Shown here piece after piece: positions 1-6,163 of a DNA stretch of 7,835 nt; the stretch's first letter is position 1, and every line of letters begins with the position of its first letter. The translations under genes and the position numbers were made by a program. The notes beneath the pieces are model-generated. The model was not told where the DNA came from. It ran no database searches and worked only from the letters and a program-made list of their open reading frames with translations. This stretch comes from Dethiobacter sp. Its GTDB lineage: Bacteria; Bacillota_D; Dethiobacteria; Dethiobacterales; Dethiobacteraceae. Location of the stretch: the NCBI GenBank assembly GCA_018333395.1, contig JAGXSQ010000154.1, forward strand, positions 1 through 7,835, read 5' to 3'.

Positions 1-58
1 GACTCAGGATCTAGTGGGCATTACGCCTGTGGGGGTTCAAATCCCCCCTCTCGCACCA
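1..58 (+). tRNA. tRNA-Leu (anticodon CAG), 3' part; 5' part outside the window
   Basis: The first 58 bases fold as the 3' part of a class II tRNA. They begin inside the 5' strand of the anticodon stem. The loop reads CTCAGGA, giving anticodon CAG, followed by the stem strand TCTAG. A long variable arm (GGC-ATTAC-GCC) follows, then a T arm with GGGGG/CCCCC around TTCAAAT, the acceptor strand CTCTCGC, discriminator A and an encoded CCA at 56-58. The long variable arm together with anticodon CAG indicates leucine. The D arm and 5' acceptor strand lie before the window, so their pairing cannot be checked. An integrase remnant lies just downstream, as expected if this tRNA 3' end served as an attachment site. 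Confidence 0.93.
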
Positions 59-122
59 ATAAAATCAAGGGTTCCAGAGTTTTTGCAAATCTTAGGAACA
101 AGCATAAAACAGTTTTGAAGCC

Positions 123-151
123 AAAAAAAAAGCAGGGATTGCGCCCCTGCT
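123..151 (-). terminator. Intrinsic terminator of the integrase remnant
   Basis: On the minus strand a perfect 7-bp stem (AGCAGGG/CCCTGCT, plus-strand arms 131-137 and 145-151) with a 7-base loop is followed directly by a run of nine T residues. It sits about 20 bases after the integrase stop codon, where a gene-ending terminator should be. Confidence 0.85.
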
Positions 152-171
152 GACGGTACAACTTAATCCTT

Positions 172-396
172 TTATTCTTCGCCCTGCGACTTCGCAGGGT
201 TTTTTCTTTTTGCCAGTAGTCCGTTCAAACTCTCCGCCGCCAGCTTCGCCATCTCCGGCGTGACGTGGCTATACAGGTCAAGCGTCATGGTTATGCTGGA
301 GTGTCCCAGCCGCTCCTGCACCAGCTTAAAGAAATTCGCCTGCCGGAGCGCTGTGCCGATTCGGTGCTCTTTAAAAAATTTCTCCAACCCGGCCAT
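172..396 (-). pseudogene. Tyrosine recombinase/integrase, C-terminal remnant
   Basis: This is a 74-codon frame matching only the end of a phage/ICE-type tyrosine integrase (catalytic domain, site-specific strand exchange). The box with LVQERLGHSS and the nucleophile context TLDLYSHV (tyrosine near residue 42) are well preserved, followed by the usual lysine-rich tail. The first catalytic arginine, the whole core-binding domain and a normal HDLRHT box are missing. In that position the sequence reads only KEHRIGTALRQANFF, as if a few codons of an HxxR-type box were deleted. The frame is open upstream only to a stop at 442-444 and shows no further integrase similarity. An intact enzyme would be about 350-400 residues. 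It lies on the opposite strand to the tRNA, pointing at its 3' end, and ends at its own terminator. It is probably inactive and marks the edge of an old integrated element. Confidence 0.8.
182..205 (+). terminator. Plus-strand intrinsic terminator inside the integrase tail
   Basis: CCCTGCG and CGCAGGG (182-188 and 193-199) form a perfect 7-bp stem with an ACTT loop (the closing pair can extend to 8 bp), followed by six T residues, one C and more T residues. On the plus strand it would end readthrough from the tRNA-Leu gene. It overlaps codons for the last residues of the integrase remnant, so it serves the strand opposite to that gene. Confidence 0.7.
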
Positions 397-547
397 ACAA
401 AGGGCCAGAGTGTCAATCTTTTGCTGAGCGCTCCTTAATACTCAGAGGGGGTTCACCCGCTTCCCATTGAGGGCAGCGTAACCAACAGAATACATGGTGA
501 AGCATTAGTCTCCTGCTCTGAGCGGGTAAAAGATGGCGAAAAAAGTC
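397..547. other. Non-coding stretch with overlapping inverted repeats
   Basis: No convincing gene is seen on either strand. The stretch holds an 8-bp palindrome GAGCGCTC at 426-433 and two nested 7-bp inverted repeats. CTCAGAG (441-447) pairs with CTCTGAG (516-522), and ACCCGCT (455-461) pairs with AGCGGGT (521-527). The two right arms overlap by two bases, so the two pairings compete. No riboswitch class was recognised. It may be leftover DNA of the integrated element. Confidence 0.35.
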
Positions 548-577
548 TTGACAAAAAAGTGCCGGCAGTATTATAAT
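548..577 (+). promoter_or_regulatory. Sigma-A promoter of the importer operon
   Basis: There is a perfect -35 box TTGACA at 548-553 and a perfect -10 box TATAAT at 572-577 with an 18-base spacer. The predicted start is near 584. It is the only strong promoter seen upstream of the three importer genes, and the leader before the first gene is about 110 bases. Confidence 0.85.
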
Positions 578-584
578 GCCCATA

Positions 585-598
585 TATTCTATAGAATA
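585..598. promoter_or_regulatory. Perfect palindrome TATTCTATAGAATA at the transcription start, likely operator
   Basis: This is a 14-bp perfect dyad located directly after the -10 box and covering about +2 to +15. A dimeric repressor bound here would block initiation. The AT-rich sequence TAGGAATTAA follows immediately at 601-610. Rrf2-type sulfur regulators such as CymR use AT-rich sites of this general character upstream of sulfur-uptake genes, but I cannot verify a match. No regulator gene for it lies in the window. Confidence 0.6.
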
Positions 599-692
599 AA
601 TAGGAATTAATAGTCGGCCAGGTTAGTAGTGCTTAGATGCGAGCGTAGTGACAAAAAATCCCGCTTTAGGCAGAAAGGAAGGGAAGTTCGTA

Positions 693-1679
693 GTGATAAA
701 AATTGCTGTAGCGCAGAACTTGCAGACCGGACAGAGAGCTAATCTAAAAATTGTTTTCCCTGTAGTGACTTTTGCCATAGCACTATTGCTGCATCGCGTT
801 CTGCCTGATGCAGGCAATGTTTTGACTCGACCGTCGGCATACCCCGCTTTCTTGACGATTTTAATTTTGCTGTATCTGTTTTGGGTTGCAGTGACGCTCT
901 TCGTACCAAAACTTTCAAATGGCTTGTTGCAAAGAGCACCGATTTTTGCGGCTATCTTCTTGGTTTTGGCTTTGTGGGATCTGGTCACGCTGAAGCTTCG
1001 CCTGATTCCTTTGCCTTTTTTCCCCGAACCGGGGAGGGTGTTGGCTGTGTATTTAGACGACTGGGGAATGCTGGGTACCAGTTTGCTTCACTCCCTTCGT
1101 CTGCAGTTCACCGGATATTTCCTGGGCGCTGCCTTTGGTCTGCTGGCCGGCATCGGCATGGGTTGGAGCAAAAAAGTCGGTTACTGGTTTACGCCGCTAG
1201 TTAAAATGCTTGGCCCCATTCCAGCCACCGCTTGGATACCCGTTGCCCTGACAATTTTCCCGACAAGTTTTTCGGCGAGCGTCTTTTTGGTGGCACTGGC
1301 TGTGTGGTTTCCAGTGACGATTATGAGCAGCTCGGGAATTGCCGGTGTGCCGAATGCTTATTTTGATGTAGCCAGAACGCTTGGCGCCGATAACAGATTT
1401 CTGATTTTTAAAGTCGCGATACCGGCGGCATTGCCGCTGATTTTTATCGGCCTTTTCATGGGTCTCACCACCTCTTTTTTGGCTTTGATCGTAGCGGAAA
1501 TGCTTGGCGTTAAAGCAGGGCTCGGCTGGTATATTTCTTGGGCGCAAAGCTGGGCGGAATACGATAAAGTTTATGCCGTCTTAATCATTATTTCCTTAGT
1601 ATTCTCCAATCTGATTACAATTCTTTTTGAAGTTCGAGACCGTGTTCTGATCTGGCAAAAGGGGGTAGTGAAATGGTAG
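693..1679 (+). CDS. ABC transporter permease, SsuC/TauC/NrtB family, with extra N-terminal helices
   Basis: Membrane subunit of a nitrate/sulfonate/taurine-class importer. The chosen start is GTG 693 because AAGGAAGGG lies 7-10 bases upstream. The frame is open to an earlier GTG at 648, which has no good ribosome site. The product is 328 residues, while the family is usually 250-280. The last ~200 residues are the binding-protein-dependent permease domain, with an EAA-loop segment at about residues 227-253 (ARTLGADNRF, then IPAALPLIFIG) that docks on the ATPase. Hydrophobic segments lie near 19-37, 50-71, 82-100, 140-158, 168-189, 195-213, 247-271 and 293-314, giving about eight helices, with two extra at the N-terminus. 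The start of the next gene overlaps its end by 7 bases, so the two are translationally coupled. The substrate cannot be told from the sequence. Confidence 0.9.
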   Translation: MIKIAVAQNLQTGQRANLKIVFPVVTFAIALLLHRVLPDAGNVLTRPSAYPAFLTILILLYLFWVAVTLFVPKLSNGLLQRAPIFAAIFLVLALWDLVTLKLRLIPLPFFPEPGRVLAVYLDDWGMLGTSLLHSLRLQFTGYFLGAAFGLLAGIGMGWSKKVGYWFTPLVKMLGPIPATAWIPVALTIFPTSFSASVFLVALAVWFPVTIMSSSGIAGVPNAYFDVARTLGADNRFLIFKVAIPAALPLIFIGLFMGLTTSFLALIVAEMLGVKAGLGWYISWAQSWAEYDKVYAVLIIISLVFSNLITILFEVRDRVLIWQKGVVKW

Positions 1680-2479
1680 AGTCGAAACAGTCTGCTTCCG
1701 TGCCTGAACAAGGCCGGATAGAGGCTCGCGGCGTAAGTAAAGTTTTTGTGGACGCGAGCGGTGGCGCAATAGAGGCGCTTACTCCTGTGACACTCGATGT
1801 GGCTCCAGGCGAGTTTGTATCCCTGGTAGGACCAAGCGGTTGCGGCAAGTCGACTTTGCTAAGGATGATCTCCGGCTTGGATGCGCCTACGTCAGGTCAG
1901 CTATACCTTGATGGTCAGGAAATTCATGGTCCGCACTATGAAAGAGGATTAATGTTTCAGGACCCTACCCTCTATCCCTGGCTTACTGTGGAAAAAAATA
2001 TTGCCGTCGGCATGGAGGCACGCAAGCTGCACAAACGGCGCGAAGAAGTCAGGGAGATGATTAAGCTGGTAGGGCTAGAAGGATTCGAGCAGGCCTTTCC
2101 TTTCCAGTTATCGGGAGGCATGGCGCAACGCGCGGCAATGGCAAGGGCACTAGTCAATCATCCGCGGGTGTTGCTGCTTGACGAACCGCTGGGCGCGCTT
2201 GATGCTTTTACCCGGATGCAGATGCAGGATGAGTTGCTCAGAATTTGGCAGGATAGAAGCACTACGATGCTGTTTGTGACTCATGATATTGACGAGGCAG
2301 TATATCTAAGTGACAGAATTGTGGTTATGGCTTCGCGGCCGGGCAGGATTAAAGAAATTGTTCGGGTAGCGATGGGGCGGCCTCGAGCCAGGAACCATCC
2401 TGACTTCTTCCGTCTGCGCACTAAAATATTAGAGATTCTAAACTTTGTCCATGATGAACCGACCGGTTACCAGATTTAA
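1673..2479 (+). CDS. ABC importer ATPase, SsuB/TauB/NrtD family
   Basis: Cytoplasmic ATPase driving the importer, 268 residues, a normal length for the family. All motifs are intact: Walker A GPSGCGKST (53-61), Q-loop glutamine 96 in MFQDPTLYPW, signature LSGGMAQR (146-153), Walker B LLLDEP (167-172), D-loop GALD (174-177) and H-loop histidine 204 in VTHDIDEAV. The end (GRPRAR, then a short helix) matches the SsuB/TauB C-terminus, and there is no extra regulatory domain. The ATG overlaps the permease stop by 7 bases, and the ribosome site AAAAGGGGG lies inside the permease end. It is followed after 47 bases by the binding protein. Nitrate, sulfonate, taurine, bicarbonate or pyrimidine-precursor uptake cannot be told apart from this subunit alone. 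Confidence 0.95.
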   Translation: MVESKQSASVPEQGRIEARGVSKVFVDASGGAIEALTPVTLDVAPGEFVSLVGPSGCGKSTLLRMISGLDAPTSGQLYLDGQEIHGPHYERGLMFQDPTLYPWLTVEKNIAVGMEARKLHKRREEVREMIKLVGLEGFEQAFPFQLSGGMAQRAAMARALVNHPRVLLLDEPLGALDAFTRMQMQDELLRIWQDRSTTMLFVTHDIDEAVYLSDRIVVMASRPGRIKEIVRVAMGRPRARNHPDFFRLRTKILEILNFVHDEPTGYQI

Positions 2480-2494
2480 GTTGAGAGCCTCAAC
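2480..2494 (+). other. Small hairpin between ATPase and binding-protein genes
   Basis: GTTGAG and CTCAAC form a 6-bp stem with a 3-base loop directly after the ATPase stop codon. No T-run follows, so it is not a terminator. Its position in the gap before the binding-protein gene would suit an mRNA-stabilising element, which would help make more binding protein than membrane subunits. This role is an inference. Confidence 0.35.
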
Positions 2495-2526
2495 AGAAAA
2501 TAATCAGAAAAGGGGAGAGATGAATT

Positions 2527-3537
2527 ATGAAGAAATGGGGTAAAAAATGCGTTTTGGTTGCTTTGTTGATGAGTTTATTGCTGTTGGTTGCTGGTTGTGG
2601 TGCTCGTACTGCGGTGCCGCCAGCCAAGGAAGATGGTGCTGCGACGCTGCGACCGTTGCGCATTGCTTACCAAGGGTTGACTTGCGAAGCACCAACTTAT
2701 ATAGCGTATGAAAAAGGCTTTTTTGCTGAAGAAGGTTTTGCTGTGGAAATGGTAAAAGGCGATTTTAATTTCATCAGAGACAGCTTTGCCGCCGGCCGGA
2801 TAGATGCGGTGGCCGGCCTCGCTTTAACCTGGATTAAACCGCTGGAGCAGGGAGTGAATGCCAAAGTTACTGCTGCCTTGCATAAAGGGTGCCTCTATGC
2901 GTATACATTGGCTGATTCCGGCATTGAAAAAGTGGAGGATTTAAAAGGCAAGAGAATTGGCGTGCCCGCAATCGGAGGCGCACCAATGATGTTGCTGGCG
3001 CGCGACCTGGCTGTCAAGGGCATTGACATGAAAGAAGTGGAGTGGAGGGCATTTCCGGTAGCGGAACTGGAATTGGCTTTAGATAAGGGAGAGGTAGACG
3101 CCGTTGCTGTCGGCGAACCGTTTGGCACCACCTTTGCTTTAAACTTGGCTAAGTTTCGGGTCTTGCTGAATCAGTCCATACATGCTCCTTACCATGCGGA
3201 ATACTGCTGCCTTTGGCTGATTGACGGTGATTTGGTAGAGAATGAGCCGGAGGTGGCGGCCGCCATTACGAGAGCCGTTCTCAGAGCGGCACAGTATGTG
3301 GAAGATAACCCGGTTGAAGTTGGCGCATTAATTGTGGAAAAAGGATTTGTTTTAGGTACTGCCGAATTAAACGGCCAAATTCTGGAGGCTCTGGAATTTG
3401 TGCCTTCGGTCGCGGGAGCACGAGAAGCACTGCTTATTTCCTTTGAAGCTGGCAAAGAAATTGGTGTCATAGACACAGACACCGATGTTGTCGCGCTTAC
3501 AGACAGAGCCTTTATCCAACTGCCCGGCCTTCAGTAA
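2527..3537 (+). CDS. ABC importer solute-binding lipoprotein, SsuA/NMT1-like
   Basis: Extracytoplasmic ligand-binding subunit of the importer, 336 residues. It has a lipoprotein signal: MKKWGKK, a hydrophobic stretch (9-22) and lipobox VAGC with the lipidated cysteine at 24. The mature part is a type II periplasmic-binding fold of the NMT1/SsuA kind: first strand LRIAYQG (44-50), YEKGFFAEEGF (61-71), GRIDAVAGL (90-98), the hinge region DLKGKRIGVP (138-147) and a second-lobe DAVAVGEPFG (191-200). Unusual for an exported protein are four cysteines, at 53 (TCEAP), 122 and the adjacent pair 227-228, all at positions where the cleft-facing loops are expected. AGGGGAGA (2510-2517) lies 9 bases before ATG. 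It is the last gene of the operon. The ligand is unknown; sulfonate, nitrate or aromatic-acid-like compounds are class possibilities only. Confidence 0.9.
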   Translation: MKKWGKKCVLVALLMSLLLLVAGCGARTAVPPAKEDGAATLRPLRIAYQGLTCEAPTYIAYEKGFFAEEGFAVEMVKGDFNFIRDSFAAGRIDAVAGLALTWIKPLEQGVNAKVTAALHKGCLYAYTLADSGIEKVEDLKGKRIGVPAIGGAPMMLLARDLAVKGIDMKEVEWRAFPVAELELALDKGEVDAVAVGEPFGTTFALNLAKFRVLLNQSIHAPYHAEYCCLWLIDGDLVENEPEVAAAITRAVLRAAQYVEDNPVEVGALIVEKGFVLGTAELNGQILEALEFVPSVAGAREALLISFEAGKEIGVIDTDTDVVALTDRAFIQLPGLQ

Positions 3538-3585
3538 CAAGCAATTTCCACAAAGCGCTCTGACAGGAGTTAGAGGTATTGCTGA

Positions 3586-3720
3586 ACTAACAAAAAAGCA
3601 ATCTACGAGAATGCCAGTGTCGCGGTCAGTCAGGAAGAATTCAATGGACGGCATACCGGATACATTGAACGGTACCGCAAAGACACGGAGCGGCTTGCCG
3701 AACTAGATGAGCAACGCCGG
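3586..3720 (+). pseudogene. Recombinase fragment (coiled-coil segment), frameshifted remnant
   Basis: A 45-codon stretch with no start codon encodes AIYENASVAVSQEEFNGRH followed by YIERYRKDTERLAELDEQRR. The pattern, a short helix, a [ST]xEEF turn and a charged heptad-like helix ending in ERLAELDEQRR, resembles the coiled-coil region after the DNA-binding domain of large serine recombinases. The same style continues upstream (GIAELTKK) in the next frame, joined through the six-A run at 3592-3597, which suggests a frameshift. The frame runs into the terminator at 3721. No catalytic or zinc-ribbon part is present. It is probably mobile-element debris downstream of the importer operon. The assignment rests on pattern only; it could be an unrelated coiled-coil fragment. 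Confidence 0.4.
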
Positions 3721-3750
3721 GGGCGCCAGAATGTATGGGCGCCCTTTTTC
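3721..3750 (+). terminator. Intrinsic terminator of the importer operon
   Basis: GGGCGCC (3721-3727) pairs perfectly with GGCGCCC (3738-3744) across a 10-base loop, followed by five T residues. It lies about 185 bases after the binding-protein stop. No T-run follows on the minus strand, so it acts on plus-strand transcripts only. Confidence 0.85.
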
Positions 3751-3803
3751 GTCCGTTGTTGTGAAATATTCATGTATATGTCGCACTATAGTTTGAAGCG
3801 GTT

Positions 3804-3839
3804 GCTGTATCCCCCATTATATCAAAGGGGCAGCTTTTT
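3804..3839 (+). terminator. Possible second plus-strand terminator
   Basis: GCTG plus CCCC (3804-3815, with a 4-5 base bulge) can pair with GGGG plus CAGC (3827-3834), followed by five T residues. It overlaps the last codons of the convergent efflux permease gene and would back up the terminator at 3721 against readthrough into the minus-strand operon. The bulge makes it weaker than the first. Confidence 0.35.
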
Positions 3840-4619
3840 CTTGTTAAATATCATCGCCGCGCCCGCAAACAGCACAATAATAATCCCGATGTAAGCTAAG
3901 TTTACTCCCCATGCAGCGTCTCCGGCAACCAGTCTGACCGGATCATAGAAGCCAAATATGGAGATGTCGGATAGGATCTTCAAGTCAGGCGCGGATCCGC
4001 CAAGCATATTCATCAATAAAAAGGCAATCGGGATTCCAGCCCCAAAACTAAGCGACAGCCTTGCTTCATTGAACAGGCATGAGAAGAAAAAAGTTATCAT
4101 CATCACCACCATGTTAACGAGCATTGTTGTTACATTGAGCCTGAAAAAGGCGTTTATGTTTAGCTCTCCCGGAAACATAGCCTCAGCGGACAGCACACCC
4201 ACGGTAAATAGTGCTATAAAAAGGATGAGAAGTGATGTGAGCGCGTAGATGCCTTGGGTAACTATGATTTTAACCCTCGGGGTAGGCGTAGATAGCAGAT
4301 AGGCAAACGACCCATTATCTACCATTTTGGCAACTAGTGCATTGCCCAGAATAATTGAATATACCATAGGGAAGCCAATCATCAACATCCCATAGAGCCA
4401 ACTGGCCAGATAACCCGTCAGTTCCATGACCAAGGCGTCAAACCCAAACGCAGCCCTGAGACCCTCAGGGAATGCCTCGATCATGCCGATCAGCCCCGCC
4501 ATATCCTCCGGGTTGTACATAGAAATCATCGTGGTCATATACATGGTTAGCACGCCAAAAAATATAAGCAGCAATGTCCAGTTTTGCTTCAAAGTCTTTT
4601 TAAAAAGGGGTAAACTCAT
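3822..4619 (-). CDS. ABC-2 type efflux permease subunit
   Basis: Membrane subunit of an exporter, 265 residues with six hydrophobic segments near 14-34, 72-94, 118-142, 160-182, 186-206 and 241-258. The short amphipathic N-terminus (PLFKKTLKQNW) before helix 1 and the large extracellular loop between helices 1 and 2 are usual for ABC-2 type permeases. It is the last gene of the TetR-ATPase-permease operon. AAGGAGG (at the end of the ATPase gene) lies 10 bases before ATG, and only two bases separate the ATPase stop codon from this start. No intrinsic terminator is obvious for the minus strand after its stop. Family members export drugs, peptides or lipids; the substrate here is unknown. Confidence 0.88.
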   Translation of the reverse strand: MSLPLFKKTLKQNWTLLLIFFGVLTMYMTTMISMYNPEDMAGLIGMIEAFPEGLRAAFGFDALVMELTGYLASWLYGMLMIGFPMVYSIILGNALVAKMVDNGSFAYLLSTPTPRVKIIVTQGIYALTSLLILFIALFTVGVLSAEAMFPGELNINAFFRLNVTTMLVNMVVMMITFFFSCLFNEARLSLSFGAGIPIAFLLMNMLGGSAPDLKILSDISIFGFYDPVRLVAGDAAWGVNLAYIGIIIVLFAGAAMIFNKKKLPL

Positions 4620-4621
4620 GA

Positions 4622-5509
4622 CTATTTAACCTCCTTGCCATAATAGTGGATAAAGATATCCTCGAGGGATTGATATTTTACGCTAAGGTTCAGCACCATA
4701 AACTGTGCGGCTGTTTTAACGAAGCTATCTACCTTGTCGCCTGATATTGAAACCTCAAGGGCGCCGTCCGGTTCAACACGCGTGTCAAAACCCGCGGCTT
4801 TAAGTATGCCGGCGGCAACAACAGCTTCGCCGGGCCTTATAACGAACACTCGGCGCTGCTCGTCTTTAAGCTTTCGTACATCCGCTTGCTCAACTATTCT
4901 CCCATCCCTGATGATCAGAACACTGTCGCACATCTTTTCCACTTCTTCGAAAATGTGGCTGGACATAAGAATGGTTTTGCCATTAGCTTTTTCGCGTAAA
5001 ATAAGCTCTGTAAATCGGTTTTGCATTAAAGGATCAAGGCCGCTTGTGGGCTCATCCAAAATGAGCACTTCGGGATTGTGCATGAAAGCCGCTATTATTC
5101 CGAGCTTTTGCTTCATCCCTTTCGAAAATTTCTTTATTTTGCCCTTCGGATCAAGCTCAAACATTTCAAGAAGCCGATCTTTGTGCTCCGCGCTTTTGGT
5201 TCCTCGCATGGCGCTCATAAAGGACAGGAACTCGTCACCGCTCATACCTTCAGGGAAAGAGATTTCTCCCGGGATGTAGCCTAATATTTTTTGTATCTGC
5301 GGCGCTTGCTCAGCGCAATCAAGATCCCCCAGCCGGCACTCGCCGCTGTTTGGCCGCATGAAGCCCAGAAGCGCCCTGATCGTGGTGGTTTTGCCCGACC
5401 CGTTAGGGCCTAAATAGCCCATCACCACTCCTTCCGGAACAGTAAAGTTTAAATCAAAAACCCCTTTTCCGTTTGGGTAGGTAAGAGTCAGCCCTGAAAC
5501 GGTAATCAT
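4622..5509 (-). CDS. ABC-2 type efflux ATPase (CcmA/YxlF-like)
   Basis: Cytoplasmic ATPase of the exporter, 295 residues. Walker A is GPNGSGKTT (34-42), Walker B VLILDEP (148-154), D-loop SGLD (156-159) and H-loop histidine 185 in MSSHIFEEV. Two motifs differ from importer ATPases. The Q-loop position reads GYIPGE (78-82), with glycine at 81 in place of glutamine, and the signature is FSKGMKQK (128-135) instead of LSGGQ. Both variants are common in the drug- and bacitracin-type exporter ATPases. The C-terminal ~80 residues (from VFVIRPGE) form the usual accessory domain. The start overlaps the TetR stop as ATGA, and the ribosome site AAGGAGG is inside the TetR end, so translation of all three genes is coupled. 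Its partner is the permease downstream. Confidence 0.95.
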   Translation of the reverse strand: MITVSGLTLTYPNGKGVFDLNFTVPEGVVMGYLGPNGSGKTTTIRALLGFMRPNSGECRLGDLDCAEQAPQIQKILGYIPGEISFPEGMSGDEFLSFMSAMRGTKSAEHKDRLLEMFELDPKGKIKKFSKGMKQKLGIIAAFMHNPEVLILDEPTSGLDPLMQNRFTELILREKANGKTILMSSHIFEEVEKMCDSVLIIRDGRIVEQADVRKLKDEQRRVFVIRPGEAVVAAGILKAAGFDTRVEPDGALEVSISGDKVDSFVKTAAQFMVLNLSVKYQSLEDIFIHYYGKEVK

Positions 5510-6120
5510 AAATACTCCTCCTTGTACAAATTATCTCTTAACATATTCAAACACTGATAAAATTCCGCAGTTATTTCATCAATGTTCAAATCGGGTTGAT
5601 ATGGAGCTTTCCCTAAAAAGCCTTCGCTATAGCGATGTAGCATGGTTAACACCAGGTTTGAGTCGATGCCCGGTTTAAATTTCTTGCTGTCGATATCTTT
5701 TAGCGCAAAACTTGTAGAAAAATTGACTCCCTGAGCCAGCCGGATCTTAATTTCATCGACGACCTCTTTATCGGTCTCAAAATATAAGCTCATAATAAAA
5801 GAGATTGCGCATGGGTATTTTTTTAAGACGGTGACTTTAACTTCTGTCGCTAATCGAATACGCTCAAAAAAATCAGATTCGTCATTGATTTTCTTTTGCA
5901 GGATATCATCGACTATTTCATTACGAATGAATTCCAATAGATAAAAGTACATATTCTTCTTCGTCCCGAAATAGTGAAAAATCATGGACTTGGCGATACC
6001 CGCCAGAGAAGCGATGTCGCTTACAGAGCATTTCTTATAGCCGCTTTTGCTGAAAGCGGTCAACCCGGCATTGATTATGACGTTTTTCTTATCGTCCGGC
6101 AGATTTGTAAATTTTTCCAT
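5506..6120 (-). CDS. TetR/AcrR family transcriptional regulator of the efflux operon
   Basis: DNA-binding repressor, 204 residues. The TetR helix-turn-helix is at about 12-53, with the recognition part DIASLAGIAKSMIFHYFGTKK (35-55) close to consensus. The C-terminal part is a variable, helical ligand-binding domain with no recognisable ligand class. GGAGGAAG lies directly upstream of ATG. It is the first gene of the operon and the promoter carries two copies of the same palindrome, so it very probably represses itself and the pump until a ligand binds. The low-identity C-terminal domain prevents naming the inducer, likely a toxic compound exported by the pump. Confidence 0.93.
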   Translation of the reverse strand: MEKFTNLPDDKKNVIINAGLTAFSKSGYKKCSVSDIASLAGIAKSMIFHYFGTKKNMYFYLLEFIRNEIVDDILQKKINDESDFFERIRLATEVKVTVLKKYPCAISFIMSLYFETDKEVVDEIKIRLAQGVNFSTSFALKDIDSKKFKPGIDSNLVLTMLHRYSEGFLGKAPYQPDLNIDEITAEFYQCLNMLRDNLYKEEYL

Positions 6121-6144
6121 TCAACTTCCTCCAATTTGCGTCTC

Positions 6145-6157
6145 GACCGTATCGGTC
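6145..6157. promoter_or_regulatory. TetR operator, proximal copy (GACCGTATCGGTC)
   Basis: Perfect 5-bp arms GACCG/CGGTC with a 3-base centre. It lies at about +1 to +13 of the tetR transcript. Its centre is 33 bp from that of the second copy, about three helical turns, so two dimers could bind the same face of the DNA. Confidence 0.85.
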
Positions 6158-6163
6158 AACTTA

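Noticed and set aside
397..547. Riboswitch upstream of the importer
   Set aside because: The strong promoter at 548-577 lies downstream of it, so the plus-strand importer mRNA would not contain this region, and no known aptamer core was recognised.
637..648. ATG-CGA-GCG-TAG mini-frame before the permease as a leader peptide
   Set aside because: Only three codons, no ribosome site, nothing to support attenuation.
881..1204. 107-aa frame inside the permease
   Set aside because: Out-of-frame shadow of a clear membrane protein gene.
3367..3654. 95-aa minus-strand frame across the binding-protein 3' end
   Set aside because: Opposite-strand shadow of the binding protein and recombinase remnant; no ribosome site and no protein-like pattern.
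4734..5279. 181-aa plus-strand frame
   Set aside because: Mirror of the efflux ATPase gene, serine-rich from antisense codons, no ribosome site.
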